Part shown: piece by piece, positions 1-8,580 of the stretch | Layout of the letters: the number at the start of each line of letters is the position of its first letter | Position numbering within the stretch: position 1 is the first letter of the stretch | Source of the DNA: Larix kaempferi | Taxonomy: Eukaryota > Streptophyta > Pinopsida > Pinales > Pinaceae | Direction of reading: 5' to 3' | Assembly: GCA_027924585.1 (NCBI GenBank) | Contig: BSBM01000140.1 | Span: 11,299,501-11,363,500 of the forward strand | Length of the DNA: 64,000 bases | Notes under the pieces: model-generated | The model's database searches: none | Told to the model about the DNA's origin: nothing | Seen by the model: only the letters and a program-made list of their open reading frames with translations | Program-made: the position numbers and the translations under genes

Positions 1-1108
1 TGTCCCTTAAATAGGTATCCCTCTTGGATAAAATAATCCAAGTATGGAGTTCTGCCGACCCTCCACGGTTCACGACAAGCCTCCCATGCTTTCGCAAAAT
101 CCTCGTCGTTCGCATACTCTGCTTTCACCGACTCTATTCCTGTTGCCTGAACTGTCACCGTGTTCAACAATGCAACTCTTTGACTCAGCGCGTCGGCAAC
201 CTTATTTGACTTGCCCGACTTATGTCGCGACATGAAAGTATATCCTTGCAGGAACTCAACCCACTTCATGTGCCTCTAATTCAACTTCGAATGAGTATTC
301 AAATACCTCAGTGCTTGGTGATCTATGTACAACACAAATTTCTTGGGAAACAAATAATGCTTCCACTTCTTCAATGCTTGCACAATAGCATAAAACTCAT
401 GGTCATAGACCGAATATTTCTATTTCGCATCATCCAACTTCTCTCTGAAGAATGCAATTGGTCGACCCTCCTGGCTCAACACTGCTCCAATTGCCATTCC
501 ACTCACATCGCAATCAAGTTGGAAAATTTGTCGAAATATGGGAGCGCTAACACTCAGCTCTCAGTGACCTTTTCCTTCAACTTATCGAAAGCTTGATGGG
601 AATCTTTCGTCCACTTAAACTCCCTTTTCTCATGCACTCTGTCAAAGGTGCACAAATCCGACTGAATCCCCGGATGAACTTCCTGTAGAAACTGGAAAGT
701 CCATGGAAACTTCTTACTCCAGTCGCACTTGTCATTTCCAGCCAATCCAATATTTCCTTCACCTTCTCTAGGTCCATCACTAACCCTTTACCCGAGATTA
801 CAAATCCCAAGTACACTAGTTTTTCCTTCATGAAGAAACACTTTTGTAGGTTCACCATCAGCTTTTCTTCCCGCAACTTTTGCAATACCTGTCGAATGTG
901 CTCCAAGTGTTCTGTCTTGGTTCGGCTGAAAATCAGAATGTCGTCTACGTAGACTACGACAAACTTTCCTAAGAATGGTTTCCGTACCTCATTCATCAAT
1001 CGCATGAACGTACTGGGTGCATTAGTCAATATGAAGGGCATGGCTAACCACTCATACAACCCCTCCTTCGTCTTGAATGTTGTCTTCCATTCATCTCCTT
1101 CTCTAACG
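1..1108 (-). pseudogene. Ty3/gypsy pol fragment: RT C-terminal half, RNase H, start of integrase
   Basis: On the minus strand the sequence reads as the second half of a gypsy reverse transcriptase, then RNase H, then the first residues of integrase, and runs off the window edge. Visible landmarks are [13 protein letters not shown], the intact catalytic box [14 protein letters not shown] near 950, the thumb/connection segment [12 protein letters not shown], RNase H residues GMAIGAVLSQEG and YIDHQALRYL, and the RNase H end SNKVADALSQR near 190. The reading is broken: a frameshift near 620-660 moves it to another frame and several in-frame stops follow (for example after KVTES). No RT N-terminus is present, because the fragment stops at about 1108, where an oppositely oriented gypsy fragment begins. 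The family assignment is sure; the clade is not. Confidence 0.9.
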
Positions 1109-2912
1109 ATGTTTTAATTGGCATGGAATGGTTGGAAAAACATAAAGTGATATTAAACTATAAAGATAAAACTTTCACCTGCGTGGATGATAAGGAAAAT
1201 TCCAACACTATCGTTGGTATTCTAAGAAAGTGTGCAGTACGACAAATTTTTGCTATATAATTGAAGTAGAGTGCAAAAAAGGGCTGTAAATTATATGCAG
1301 CTTATATTTTGGATGTCTTGGATGAACCTAAGAAGTCCTTGGAGGAATTACATGTCCTTAAAGAATTCAGGGACGTATTTCTGGAAGAACTTCCGGGGTT
1401 TCCGCCAAAAAGAGACATAGATTTTTCAATTAATTGGATTCCAGGTTCCACTCTTGTATCAAAGGAACCTTATAGAATGAGCATGGTGGAATTAACATAA
1501 CTAAAAATACAACTTAATGATCTTATAGATAAAAACTATATCAGGCCTAGTGTGTCACCTTGGGGATCACCTGTTATTTTTGTTAAGAAAAGGGATGGCA
1601 CATTCAGGTTATGCATTGATTATAGATAGTTGAACAAGATTACTATTAAAAACAAATACACCTTACCTTGAATTGATGATCTATTTTATTAGGTACGAGG
1701 GGCCAAATTATTTTCTAAAATAGATTTAAGATCAAGTTATCACCAGATAAGAATCAAAGATGAAGATATCCATAAAACAACTTTATGTACTAGATATGGG
1801 CATTATGAGTTCGTAGTGGTACTTTTGGCTTAACCAATGCACCAACGATATTCATGTGTTTAATAAACAACATGTTCTATAAATATTGATTTATTCACAT
1901 AATGAAGAGGAACATGAGCACCATCTGAGGATAGTCTTACAAACCTTAATGGAAAATAAGCTTTATGCAAAATTTAGTAAATATGATTTTTTCCAAAATA
2001 AGGTTCAATACTTGGGACATATTATTTCGGCTAAGGGGGTATCAGTAGACCTCGATAAAGTAAAAGCAATAAATGAATGGACGACACCAAAGGATGTAAA
2101 GGAAGTTAGATCGTTAATGGGTTTGGTTGGGTATTACAGAAGGTTTAAAGGAATTTTCTAAATTAACTCATCCTATCACTTCCTTACAAAAGAAATGAAT
2201 AAAATTTAGTTGGAATCAAAGTTGTGAACTTAGTTTTCAAAGCCTGAAGTAGGCACTAACAACGACACCGATAATAAAAATTGTTGATCCTCATCAAGAT
2301 TTTGTAGTATGTACATATGCTTGTAAGGAAGGGGTAAGAGGTGTATTGTCCCAAGAAGGCCATGTGGTAAGTTACGAATCAAGGAAGTTAAAAACATACA
2401 AGCTAAATTATGCCACTCATGAGTTGGAGTTGGTAGCAATTATTCATGCCTTGAAAATGTGGTGTCATTATTTAATTGGTAGGAAATTTCTCTTACTCAC
2501 AGATAATATTCGACTAAAATATTTAGTTGAACATCCAAACCTTAATGCAAGACATGCTAGATGGTTAACCTTTTTGAATGAATATGAATTTGAACTTAAA
2601 CACATTAAAGGAAAGGAAAATAAGGTAATGGATGCTTTAACCAAGAAAATTCACACCTTGAATTCGGTTACAGTGAGTAAACAACAATCTGATCGTAAGG
2701 AAAAACTCAAATCAGCCTTACAAAATGACATTTTTTATAAAGAAACTATAACAGAACTTCATTCTAAATCTAATGGACATCAAATAAGAAATTTTCGCAT
2801 TAATGAAGAAGGATTTCTGATGTTTAAAATCAGATATTATATTCCCAACGAAACAGATTTAAATATTCTAATTTTGGATGAGATGCATAAAAGACCTTAT
2901 TTGGGTCACTGA
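1108..2912 (+). pseudogene. Ty3/gypsy pol remnant: protease end, RT, RNase H, start of integrase
   Basis: The plus strand starts with the protease C-terminal signature [14 protein letters not shown] and continues through the RT entry region ([35 protein letters not shown]) and the RT thumb (QNKVQYLGHIISAKGVSVD, RSLMGLVGYYRRF). RNase H follows at 2346-2640 (SYESRKLKTYKLNY, LLTDNIRLKYLV, KGKENKVMDALTKK), then the first part of the integrase zinc-binding domain, ending at LILDEMHKRPYLGH. Stops occur at about 1498, 1630, 1670 and 1690. The catalytic YxDD box cannot be read, because a frameshift and small deletion remove it near 1835-1890. The integrase core is missing: coding jumps from the HHCC region straight to the polypurine tract at 2924, an internal deletion of well over 1 kb. 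Confidence 0.9.
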
Positions 2913-2923
2913 CGACTTGTTTT

Positions 2924-2960
2924 AAAAGGGGAGGGGAAATGTAATACCCTAAATTTCTCA
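2924..2960 (+). other. Polypurine tract and start of the gypsy 3' LTR
   Basis: A purine run of A and G (AAAAGGGGAGGGGAAA, 2924-2939) is followed directly by TGTAATACCC at 2940. This is the usual order of plus-strand primer and LTR 5' end in gypsy elements, and it continues the pol remnant on the left. The matching 5' LTR is not in the window, so the LTR 3' end cannot be placed by comparison. Confidence 0.7.
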
Positions 2961-4880
2961 TTTTGTTATGTAATAAGGATAAACAAGTATCCATCTAGAA
3001 GTAGAAAGACTGAAAACATATTGTATTTAGATATGTTCAAGTTTCAGTATGTCATTTTAAATTTCATTAACTTGACATTGGAGAGTATTTGAACAGGATT
3101 CCACTAGGGTGACAAATAAATAATAAATAAGAAGTGAGAATTTATTATTTAATAAATAAATAAATAAACATTAAAGAATGAAGGCCTAACTAACGTGTAA
3201 CTGAACCTAACTGATTCAAGAAAGAAAACATTTAAAAGTAAAGGAAAAACTAACAGCAAGGGTTGTTGATGCCAGTACAAGCTACTGAGAGGAAAAGAAG
3301 TATGCATTCAATTATGATTCCAGTACCAAGGGTATTGAGAGGTAAGTACTGAGAGGCATCGGTTGTGCTTGCTGATTGTAGCAAGTGTACAATTCAGAGA
3401 AGTTCTCAGGTTAAAAAAGAAATGCTTAAAAGAAGAATTTAGTTGTCCTCTGGTGGAATCTCATGGTGCTCAGGAGTGAACTCACAATAAATAAGGATTT
3501 ATTTCTTGCATTCTATGGAAGGGAGGTTCTTTGTCGAGTTATCTTGCTAGTTGAATTGGGTTTAATAGCGAAAGACACAGATAAGTTATACAGTTCATTT
3601 GTTTGAATTTCAGGACAAATACTATTATTAATTATGAAAAGACCTGTTAGACAAAGCATGAATATGAACTCTATGAAATTTAAATGTTATTCAATTTTGT
3701 TGTATTTATTTTAAATTTATTATTTGCTAGTTCAGACCTTGGGGTTGAAAACAAAAATTATTATGGATTTATTTTCATATGCAAAAATGGAAAATAGAAA
3801 CAAACTGCCTTTATTTTAATCCTCCTACTAAGCTATATGCATATTTATGAGACAAATTCATTAGTATGGATGTTAATTTGTCCTAGAATAATTGTGATAT
3901 AACTCGTAATGAAAACGAAGTTCTAATATGATGGAGTGTTTATAATCTTATATTTAGTAATAGATCCCATTAGTCTTCCTATGAGAAATTGTCTAAGACA
4001 AATACAAGTATGCCAATTATGGACTAGGGTTTTGGAACCGAGTAAGTAGAGAGATACCTTTATAGCTCTAACATAAAATACTTCTAGATACAATTACACA
4101 TGCCCGGAATCCTTTAAATGAGAATTTCAACAGTCCTTGTACAATCGTATGACTGGAAATAAAGCTGATTAAACCTTTTAAAGTCCCAAGTATGGGCAGA
4201 GAGTGAAACCTAACCTTATAATTGTATAGTTTTTTGTTAGAAACATTAATGGACTGAACAAAGGAGGCAATCCGTAATTTTTCCTATGACCTGGATGACC
4301 AAGTTGTGTAAAACTAGGGTTAATATAAAGTAAAATTAAGAGGAAGGTTAAACACATATAAGCCTTGATCTACTCAGTCGTAAGTATACCAATTGAGAAG
4401 ATTTAGATAGGAATCAGGGTAACTATGTAAACATTTTCAACTTGTAACTGCCAATAATATAAACATATATAATCAACAATAGGGAAAATCTTTTGCTAAA
4501 TAAATAAAGAAAAACACTTTCTTTTTACTTGTTGGTCCCAAAACACCGAATTTTCATAGTAAATCAGATACACAAATTTAATTTTAGATATGCGGGACAG
4601 AACCCTTCCAAACATGGTTTCTTCCACGAAAGTAATTAACGGGAAGGTAATACATCTCAACATTAGAGCAAAATTGAAGTAAACAATTTAAACTCCAGCT
4701 GCAATATAAACAACAGTCTTGAGGTTCGATTCTCCTGGGAGGAGGCCGCATAACCTGGACATTATAAATATATATATACCCTTTCAAATTCAACTGTTTA
4801 GACACCTTTCCTTTAGTATTCTTAATGAAAAAGGAAGACCCTAATGTAAGGCATCAATTGCCCTAGACATACAGTCAAAA
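2961..4880. other. Probable LTR body and non-coding DNA, no gene seen
   Basis: The first several hundred bases should belong to the LTR that starts at 2940. The rest is AT-rich with no ORF that resembles a protein. An interrupted (AT)n run lies near 4769-4780. A short tRNA B-box-like string at about 4724 is discussed among the rejected observations. Confidence 0.5.
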
Positions 4881-5084
4881 TTAAAAATGTTGGAAGAGAA
4901 ACCCTAAGAGAATGCGTTGCTCCAACAAGTTGCATAAACCATCAACTAATATCAGAGTAAAATGTATATCTCCATTCCAGCTCGAGGGGTTGGCCATGGA
5001 ATAGCTTGTGGGATTACCAATTACAAAAGGGTTCCACAAATTTCTATACCATGCCTTCCAAGAAACACCCATAAATTCTATCAC
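4881..5084 (-). pseudogene. Exon-like open segment, unknown protein
   Basis: On the minus strand, TTTTGCAG at about 5085-5092 resembles a 3' splice site and opens a 66-codon reading frame (IEFMGVSWKAWYRNLWNP...) that ends at a TAA. I do not recognise the protein. Just upstream on the same strand lies the copia-type insertion 5101-8028, and beyond it another minus-strand open segment (8039-8580). The two could be exons of one decayed gene whose intron received the element. No family motif supports this, so it stays a hypothesis. Confidence 0.2.
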
Positions 5085-5332
5085 TGCAAAAGCATAAAGA
5101 TGTTAAGAATTGTAATCTCACCGATCCACTATCTGTTATTGGTGCATTAATTAGTTAAGTCATTAGTTAGTTAAGTATGACTATGACACCTTGTTGTCCC
5201 ATAGTATTTACTGTCCCATGGTATTTACCCTTTTTTTTGGTGTGATGTAATGCTATATAAGATTATGCTTAATAATGAGAAGGAAAGATATTTCCCATAG
5301 TGTTTCTCCTCTTTTTACTGTGTTCTATATTA

Positions 5333-6396
5333 TACGGTGAAAACATGAAGTTGGGAAACAATTTTGTCTTGTTTTTGACAAACAAAACTACTAAATTTTA
5401 TGTTTTTTAACTTCGACCTCTTCAAACCCATGTATCATTTAGGAATTTCAACTTGAAGTAAACACAAAGGTTTTAGAGAATTGAGTTAGCTTTCTACTCG
5501 TATTTTTTTTAATTCTTTTATGGACATATCGTGGGACAAATTTGTTGGAAACCAATGGCATATACTTGAAAAATTTAGGTACGGATAATGAGTGACCTGT
5601 GTTGACGTTAGTTTTTTGATAGATGGCTATTCATTTTAGGGAAAAAAATTGTAGTCTCATAATCTACACACACTACACTTGTGATGGACTATATTTTGAG
5701 TATTTTAAGACTTGAGAACTATTTTTTATTATTTATCGAAACAACATATGTTCAGAAAATGGTGCATTATCGACACATGTTTTGTCTTCAAATTTTTTTT
5801 CAAATGTGACTCTTATTGGAAAAACTAAAAGTACCCTTTTGAAGAGGACGAGCCAATTACGATCTCTGTGAAATTTCAAATTTTTTGGTGTTGTCTTTGT
5901 TATGATATTGAATTTTCATTTCAATTATTAATAAATAGAAATTTAAATCGAAATGAAACAATTATTATACCATTGGAAACTAGATTCGGAGATGAATCCA
6001 TTGCTACCAAGTCCGACAAATAATACTTAAAATTTGCAGGGGTTTGGACTTGCTTAAGTTGAAAGTTCCAGAAAGATGCCAGATATTTTCGTAGGTTTTG
6101 TTGACCATAAAATCTCAGCCAAAAAATACCTTCCAAACTCTCGGCCGAGAGTTTAGTTCAAACTCTCGTCCGAGATTTTTTTGAAAATACAGCGTGGTGA
6201 TTCGTTCAAACTCTCGGCCTAGAGTTTTTTTAAACTCTCAGCCGAGAGTTTGAACTCTCAAAACTCTCGACCTGGAGTTTTTTAAACTCTCGGCCGAGAG
6301 TTTGAGATTGACTTTTTTTCCCTGTTCATCCGCACGCCCTCTTTTTTTTCTCACTCTGTTGTCACAGAATTGTTTCTCAACTTCGTGTTTTCACCC
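5333..6396. mobile_element. DNA transposon with terminal inverted repeats, non-autonomous
   Basis: The ends are inverted repeats of about 31 bp with three mismatches: GGTGAAAACA, GAAGTTG and GAAACAATT in order from 5336, and their reverse complement ending at 6396. The trinucleotide TTA flanks both sides (5330-5332 and 6397-6399) and occurs once at the matching place in the uninterrupted 3' LTR, so TTA is the likely target duplication. A TTA/TAA target would fit PIF/Harbinger elements, but the TIR sequence itself does not identify a superfamily. No transposase ORF is present in about 1.06 kb. The 3' part carries six copies of a 20-bp palindrome. The left outer boundary is uncertain by about 3 bp. 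Confidence 0.75.
6135..6303. repeat. Cluster of six 20-bp palindromes
   Basis: The unit AAACTCTCGGCCGAGAGTTT is a perfect palindrome at 6135-6154 and again at 6284-6303. Four imperfect copies lie between, at 6160-6179, 6208-6227, 6232-6251 and 6261-6280. They sit in the subterminal region of the DNA transposon, about 95-260 bp inside its right end. Each copy can form a cruciform or an RNA hairpin. Confidence 0.9.
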
Positions 6397-6403
6397 TTAA
6401 ACA

Positions 6404-6415
6404 TGGTATCAAAGC
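6404..6415 (+). other. Primer-binding site (initiator tRNA-Met)
   Basis: TGGTATCAAAGC lies directly after the last base of the interrupted 5' LTR. It matches the common plant primer site TGGTATCAGAGC with one change. Confidence 0.8.
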
Positions 6416-6589
6416 GTATGGCCCAATCCATATCTGTTGTTATTGGGTAAGCCTTTTCACATAGTGGAAAGCACACACATGTAGATCAAGACAGAACACA
6501 TCGGCATGGAGGAGTAGCTTCACAGCTTTGGGGCCACATCAAATATTTTTTTATTTTTCCTTTGGAAGTGCGAAGATCAAATATTGAAG

Positions 6590-7153
6590 ATGGTGCTAGA
6601 AGAGCTACCAGAAGAAATCAAAGAGGTAAGAAATCTGTTAACTTCAATAGGTTCATGGAAAACCTTTGATGGAGACAATTATGAAGTATGGTCTTTCAAA
6701 ATAAGGAATTTGTTAAGGTCACAAGATTTGTGGCATTTTGTAGCTGAAGTGGATCCTAGTGATCTAGAAGCATTTGAGAATTTGACAGAGTATCAAAAAG
6801 AAAGAAGACAAGTTGTTTCCTTAAGTCTCTTACAAAATAGTATAGATTATTCCATCTTTCATAACATTGCAGAAGTTTATACTCCAAAAGAAGCATGGGA
6901 TATATTGAAAGCAGAGTTTAGTGAAGAGGAATCTGATGTAGAAGAAGATGAAACAATAGAAGCGGAAGATGAGGAAGATGAAGAACATGAATATGAGGAA
7001 GATGAAGAACACGAAGATGAGGAACACGAAGAAGTGATTGCTCTCCAAGAAGAGCTGAAAATCATTGAAACAAGAGAAGAGGAAGATGTGAATGCTCTCC
7101 AAGAAGAGCTGAAATATATTCATTTTTTTCTAACAAAATATTTGAGTGTGTAG
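6590..7153 (+). pseudogene. Copia gag domain, first copy, with acidic tail
   Basis: The ATG at 6590 opens 187 codons ending in TAG. Residues 21-110 show the copia gag N-terminal fold: a W near residue 21, FDGDNYEVWSFKIRNLL, then SLLQNSIDYSIFHNIAEVYTPKEAWDIL. After this the frame runs into a long Glu/Asp/His tract coded by degenerate GAAGAT-like triplets (about 6940-7035), followed by two VxALQEELK repeats. There is no zinc knuckle and no protease. The sequence from 6665 to about 7013 is repeated at 7238-7600. The frame is open but lacks the rest of a retrotransposon, so I treat it as a relic rather than a gene. Confidence 0.75.
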
Positions 7154-7235
7154 GTAAAATGGACAACAACATACAATATGTTGAAACAGAAGAAGAAGAA
7201 GAAGACTTGCACTATTTTCCCACACCAATGGCAAA

Positions 7236-7681
7236 CTTTTGATGGAGACAATTATGAAGTATGGTCTTTCAAAATAAGGAATTTGTTAAGGTCAGAAGAT
7301 TTGTGAAATTTTGTAGCTAAAGTGGATCCTAGTGATCTAGAAGCATTTGAGAATTTGACAGAGTATTAAAAAGAAAGAATACAAGTTGTTGCCTTAAGTC
7401 TCTTACAAAATAGTATAGATTATTCCATCTTTCATAACATTGCAGAAGTTTATACTCCAAAAGAAGCATGGGATATATTGAAAGCGGATTTTAGTGAAGA
7501 TGAATCTGATGTAGCAGAAGATGAAACAACAGAAGAGGAAGATGAGGAAGATGAGGAAAATGAAGAACATCAAGATGGGGAAGATGAAGAACACGAACTT
7601 AGTATCAAGTTCAAGAAGACAAAGAAGAAGCAATCCAAGTACACACCAAGGAAGAAAAAAGTAAATCTTAAGTTTTTTTGA
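7236..7681 (+). pseudogene. Copia gag domain, second tandem copy, broken
   Basis: This copy repeats the first gag (TFDGDNYEVWSFKIRNLL, YTPKEAWDILKADF) at an offset of 573 bp. Two stops interrupt it, where the first copy has W (LW to L-stop near 7305) and Q (near 7368). Its acidic tract is shorter and passes into a basic tail, KKTKKKQSKYTPRKKK, ending in TGA at 7679-7681. That tail may be the original gag C-terminal part lost from the first copy. The 109 bp that follow lead to the polypurine tract. Confidence 0.75.
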
Positions 7682-7773
7682 ATGAAATGTATGCCTAGCT
7701 GAGACATAGACCAGCAGGCACAACACTTAGTCATCGATAGTGTAGGCATTGATAGTGTTGAATATTGTCCCGG

Positions 7774-8028
7774 TTGAGATTAAGGGAGTATGTTAAGAAT
7801 TGTAATCTCACCGGTCCACTATCTGTTATTGGTGCATTAATTAGTTAAGTCATTAGTTAGTTAAGTATGACTAGGACACCTTGTTGTCCCATAGTATTTA
7901 TTGTCCCATAGTATTTACCCATAGTTTTTAGTGTGATGTAATGCTATATAAGCTTATGCTTAATAATTAGAAGGAAAATCATTTCCCATTATGTTTCTCA
8001 TCTTTTATCTATATTCTATATTTTAACA
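7774..8028 (+). repeat. Polypurine tract and intact 3' LTR
   Basis: The purine-rich stretch GAGATTAAGGGAGTA (about 7776-7790) precedes the 238-bp LTR at 7791-8028. It starts TGTTAAG and ends TTAACA, and is followed by the target duplication AAAGA. A TATA-like TATATAAGC lies near 7943. The LTR differs from its 5' partner at perhaps 15-20 positions, so the insertion is not recent. Confidence 0.85.
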
Positions 8029-8038
8029 AAAGAAAGAG

Positions 8039-8580
8039 TCAATAAGATAAATATAGGCTATAGATAGAAGCAAAAAAAAATTTCTGGAAGTAATCCAAAA
8101 GAAAATTCAACCTGGGATTATGAGCAATTGCAGAGTTGAATCTCTCATTTAGCGAACTGTTTAAAAGTAAGCTTCTCAACGAGGGAGGTTGACATTTTTC
8201 TTCCCTGGTAGAAGGCTTGGAGCTTCTACAAACATCGATAGCGAAGCCTGAGAAGTCTACCCTCTCCTTGTGCTCAATAAACACAATGAAACCCGATTTA
8301 CCCCAAAAGCCTTGAGCATTCAAGGAATTCAGTACAGTGTAATGAGTGTGATCAAAACACAAGCCACGTGCCATGGGACACGCTCATGCTCCACTCTTTA
8401 GCTCCACGTTAACTTCGACCAAGGTGTAATACTTACCTTGGTTATTGAACTTGTTAACTCCTTTTAAAACCATAGCGATCCAGTTCACATCTTGCAGGAA
8501 AACAACATTAAATGAGCTAACATGCTCAGTAATCCCGCGAACTATAACATGACCACACCAACTCTAACCGGAGTAGGAGA
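8039..8580 (-). pseudogene. Decayed coding segment, unknown protein
   Basis: On the minus strand a single frame stays readable from about 8560 to 8040 with one TGA near 8385. It reads VNWIAMVLKGVNKFNNQGKY, then VEVNVELKSG, the stop, then MARGLCFDHTHYTVLNSL and GFWGKSGFIVFIEHKERVDF. A good splice-donor-like string (CAAG/GTAAG) lies at about 8432-8440 inside this frame, so it is unclear whether the stretch is one exon or two. I do not recognise the family. It could be a host pseudogene or part of an unassigned retroelement. Confidence 0.25.

Larger units (their letters stand above)
5101..6403 (+). repeat. 5' LTR, interrupted by a DNA transposon
   Basis: Bases 5101-5332 match the 3' LTR (7791-8021) closely. 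Homology then stops and resumes only at 6397-6403 (TTAAACA), which corresponds to the LTR end TTAACA at 8023-8028. The primer-binding site follows at once at 6404. The LTR is therefore about 238 bp, split by roughly 1,064 bp of foreign sequence that the 3' LTR lacks. Confidence 0.85.
5101..8028 (+). mobile_element. Non-autonomous Ty1/copia-type LTR element with duplicated gag
   Basis: Two direct repeats beginning TGTTAAGAATTGTAATCTC (5101 and 7791) bound the element. The 5-bp direct duplication AAAGA lies immediately outside (5096-5100 and 8029-8033), so both ends are exact. A primer-binding site matching initiator tRNA-Met and a purine-rich tract before the 3' LTR are in place. Between them are two tandem copies of a copia gag domain and nothing else: no protease, integrase, RT or RNase H. 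The element must have depended on an autonomous relative. A DNA transposon (5333-6396) interrupts the end of its 5' LTR. Confidence 0.9.

Noticed and set aside
4722-4745. A string like a tRNA B box (AGGTTCGATTCTCC) suggesting a tRNA gene or SINE
   Set aside because: No A box at a suitable distance, no cloverleaf, and no tail or target duplication. It is at most a remnant.
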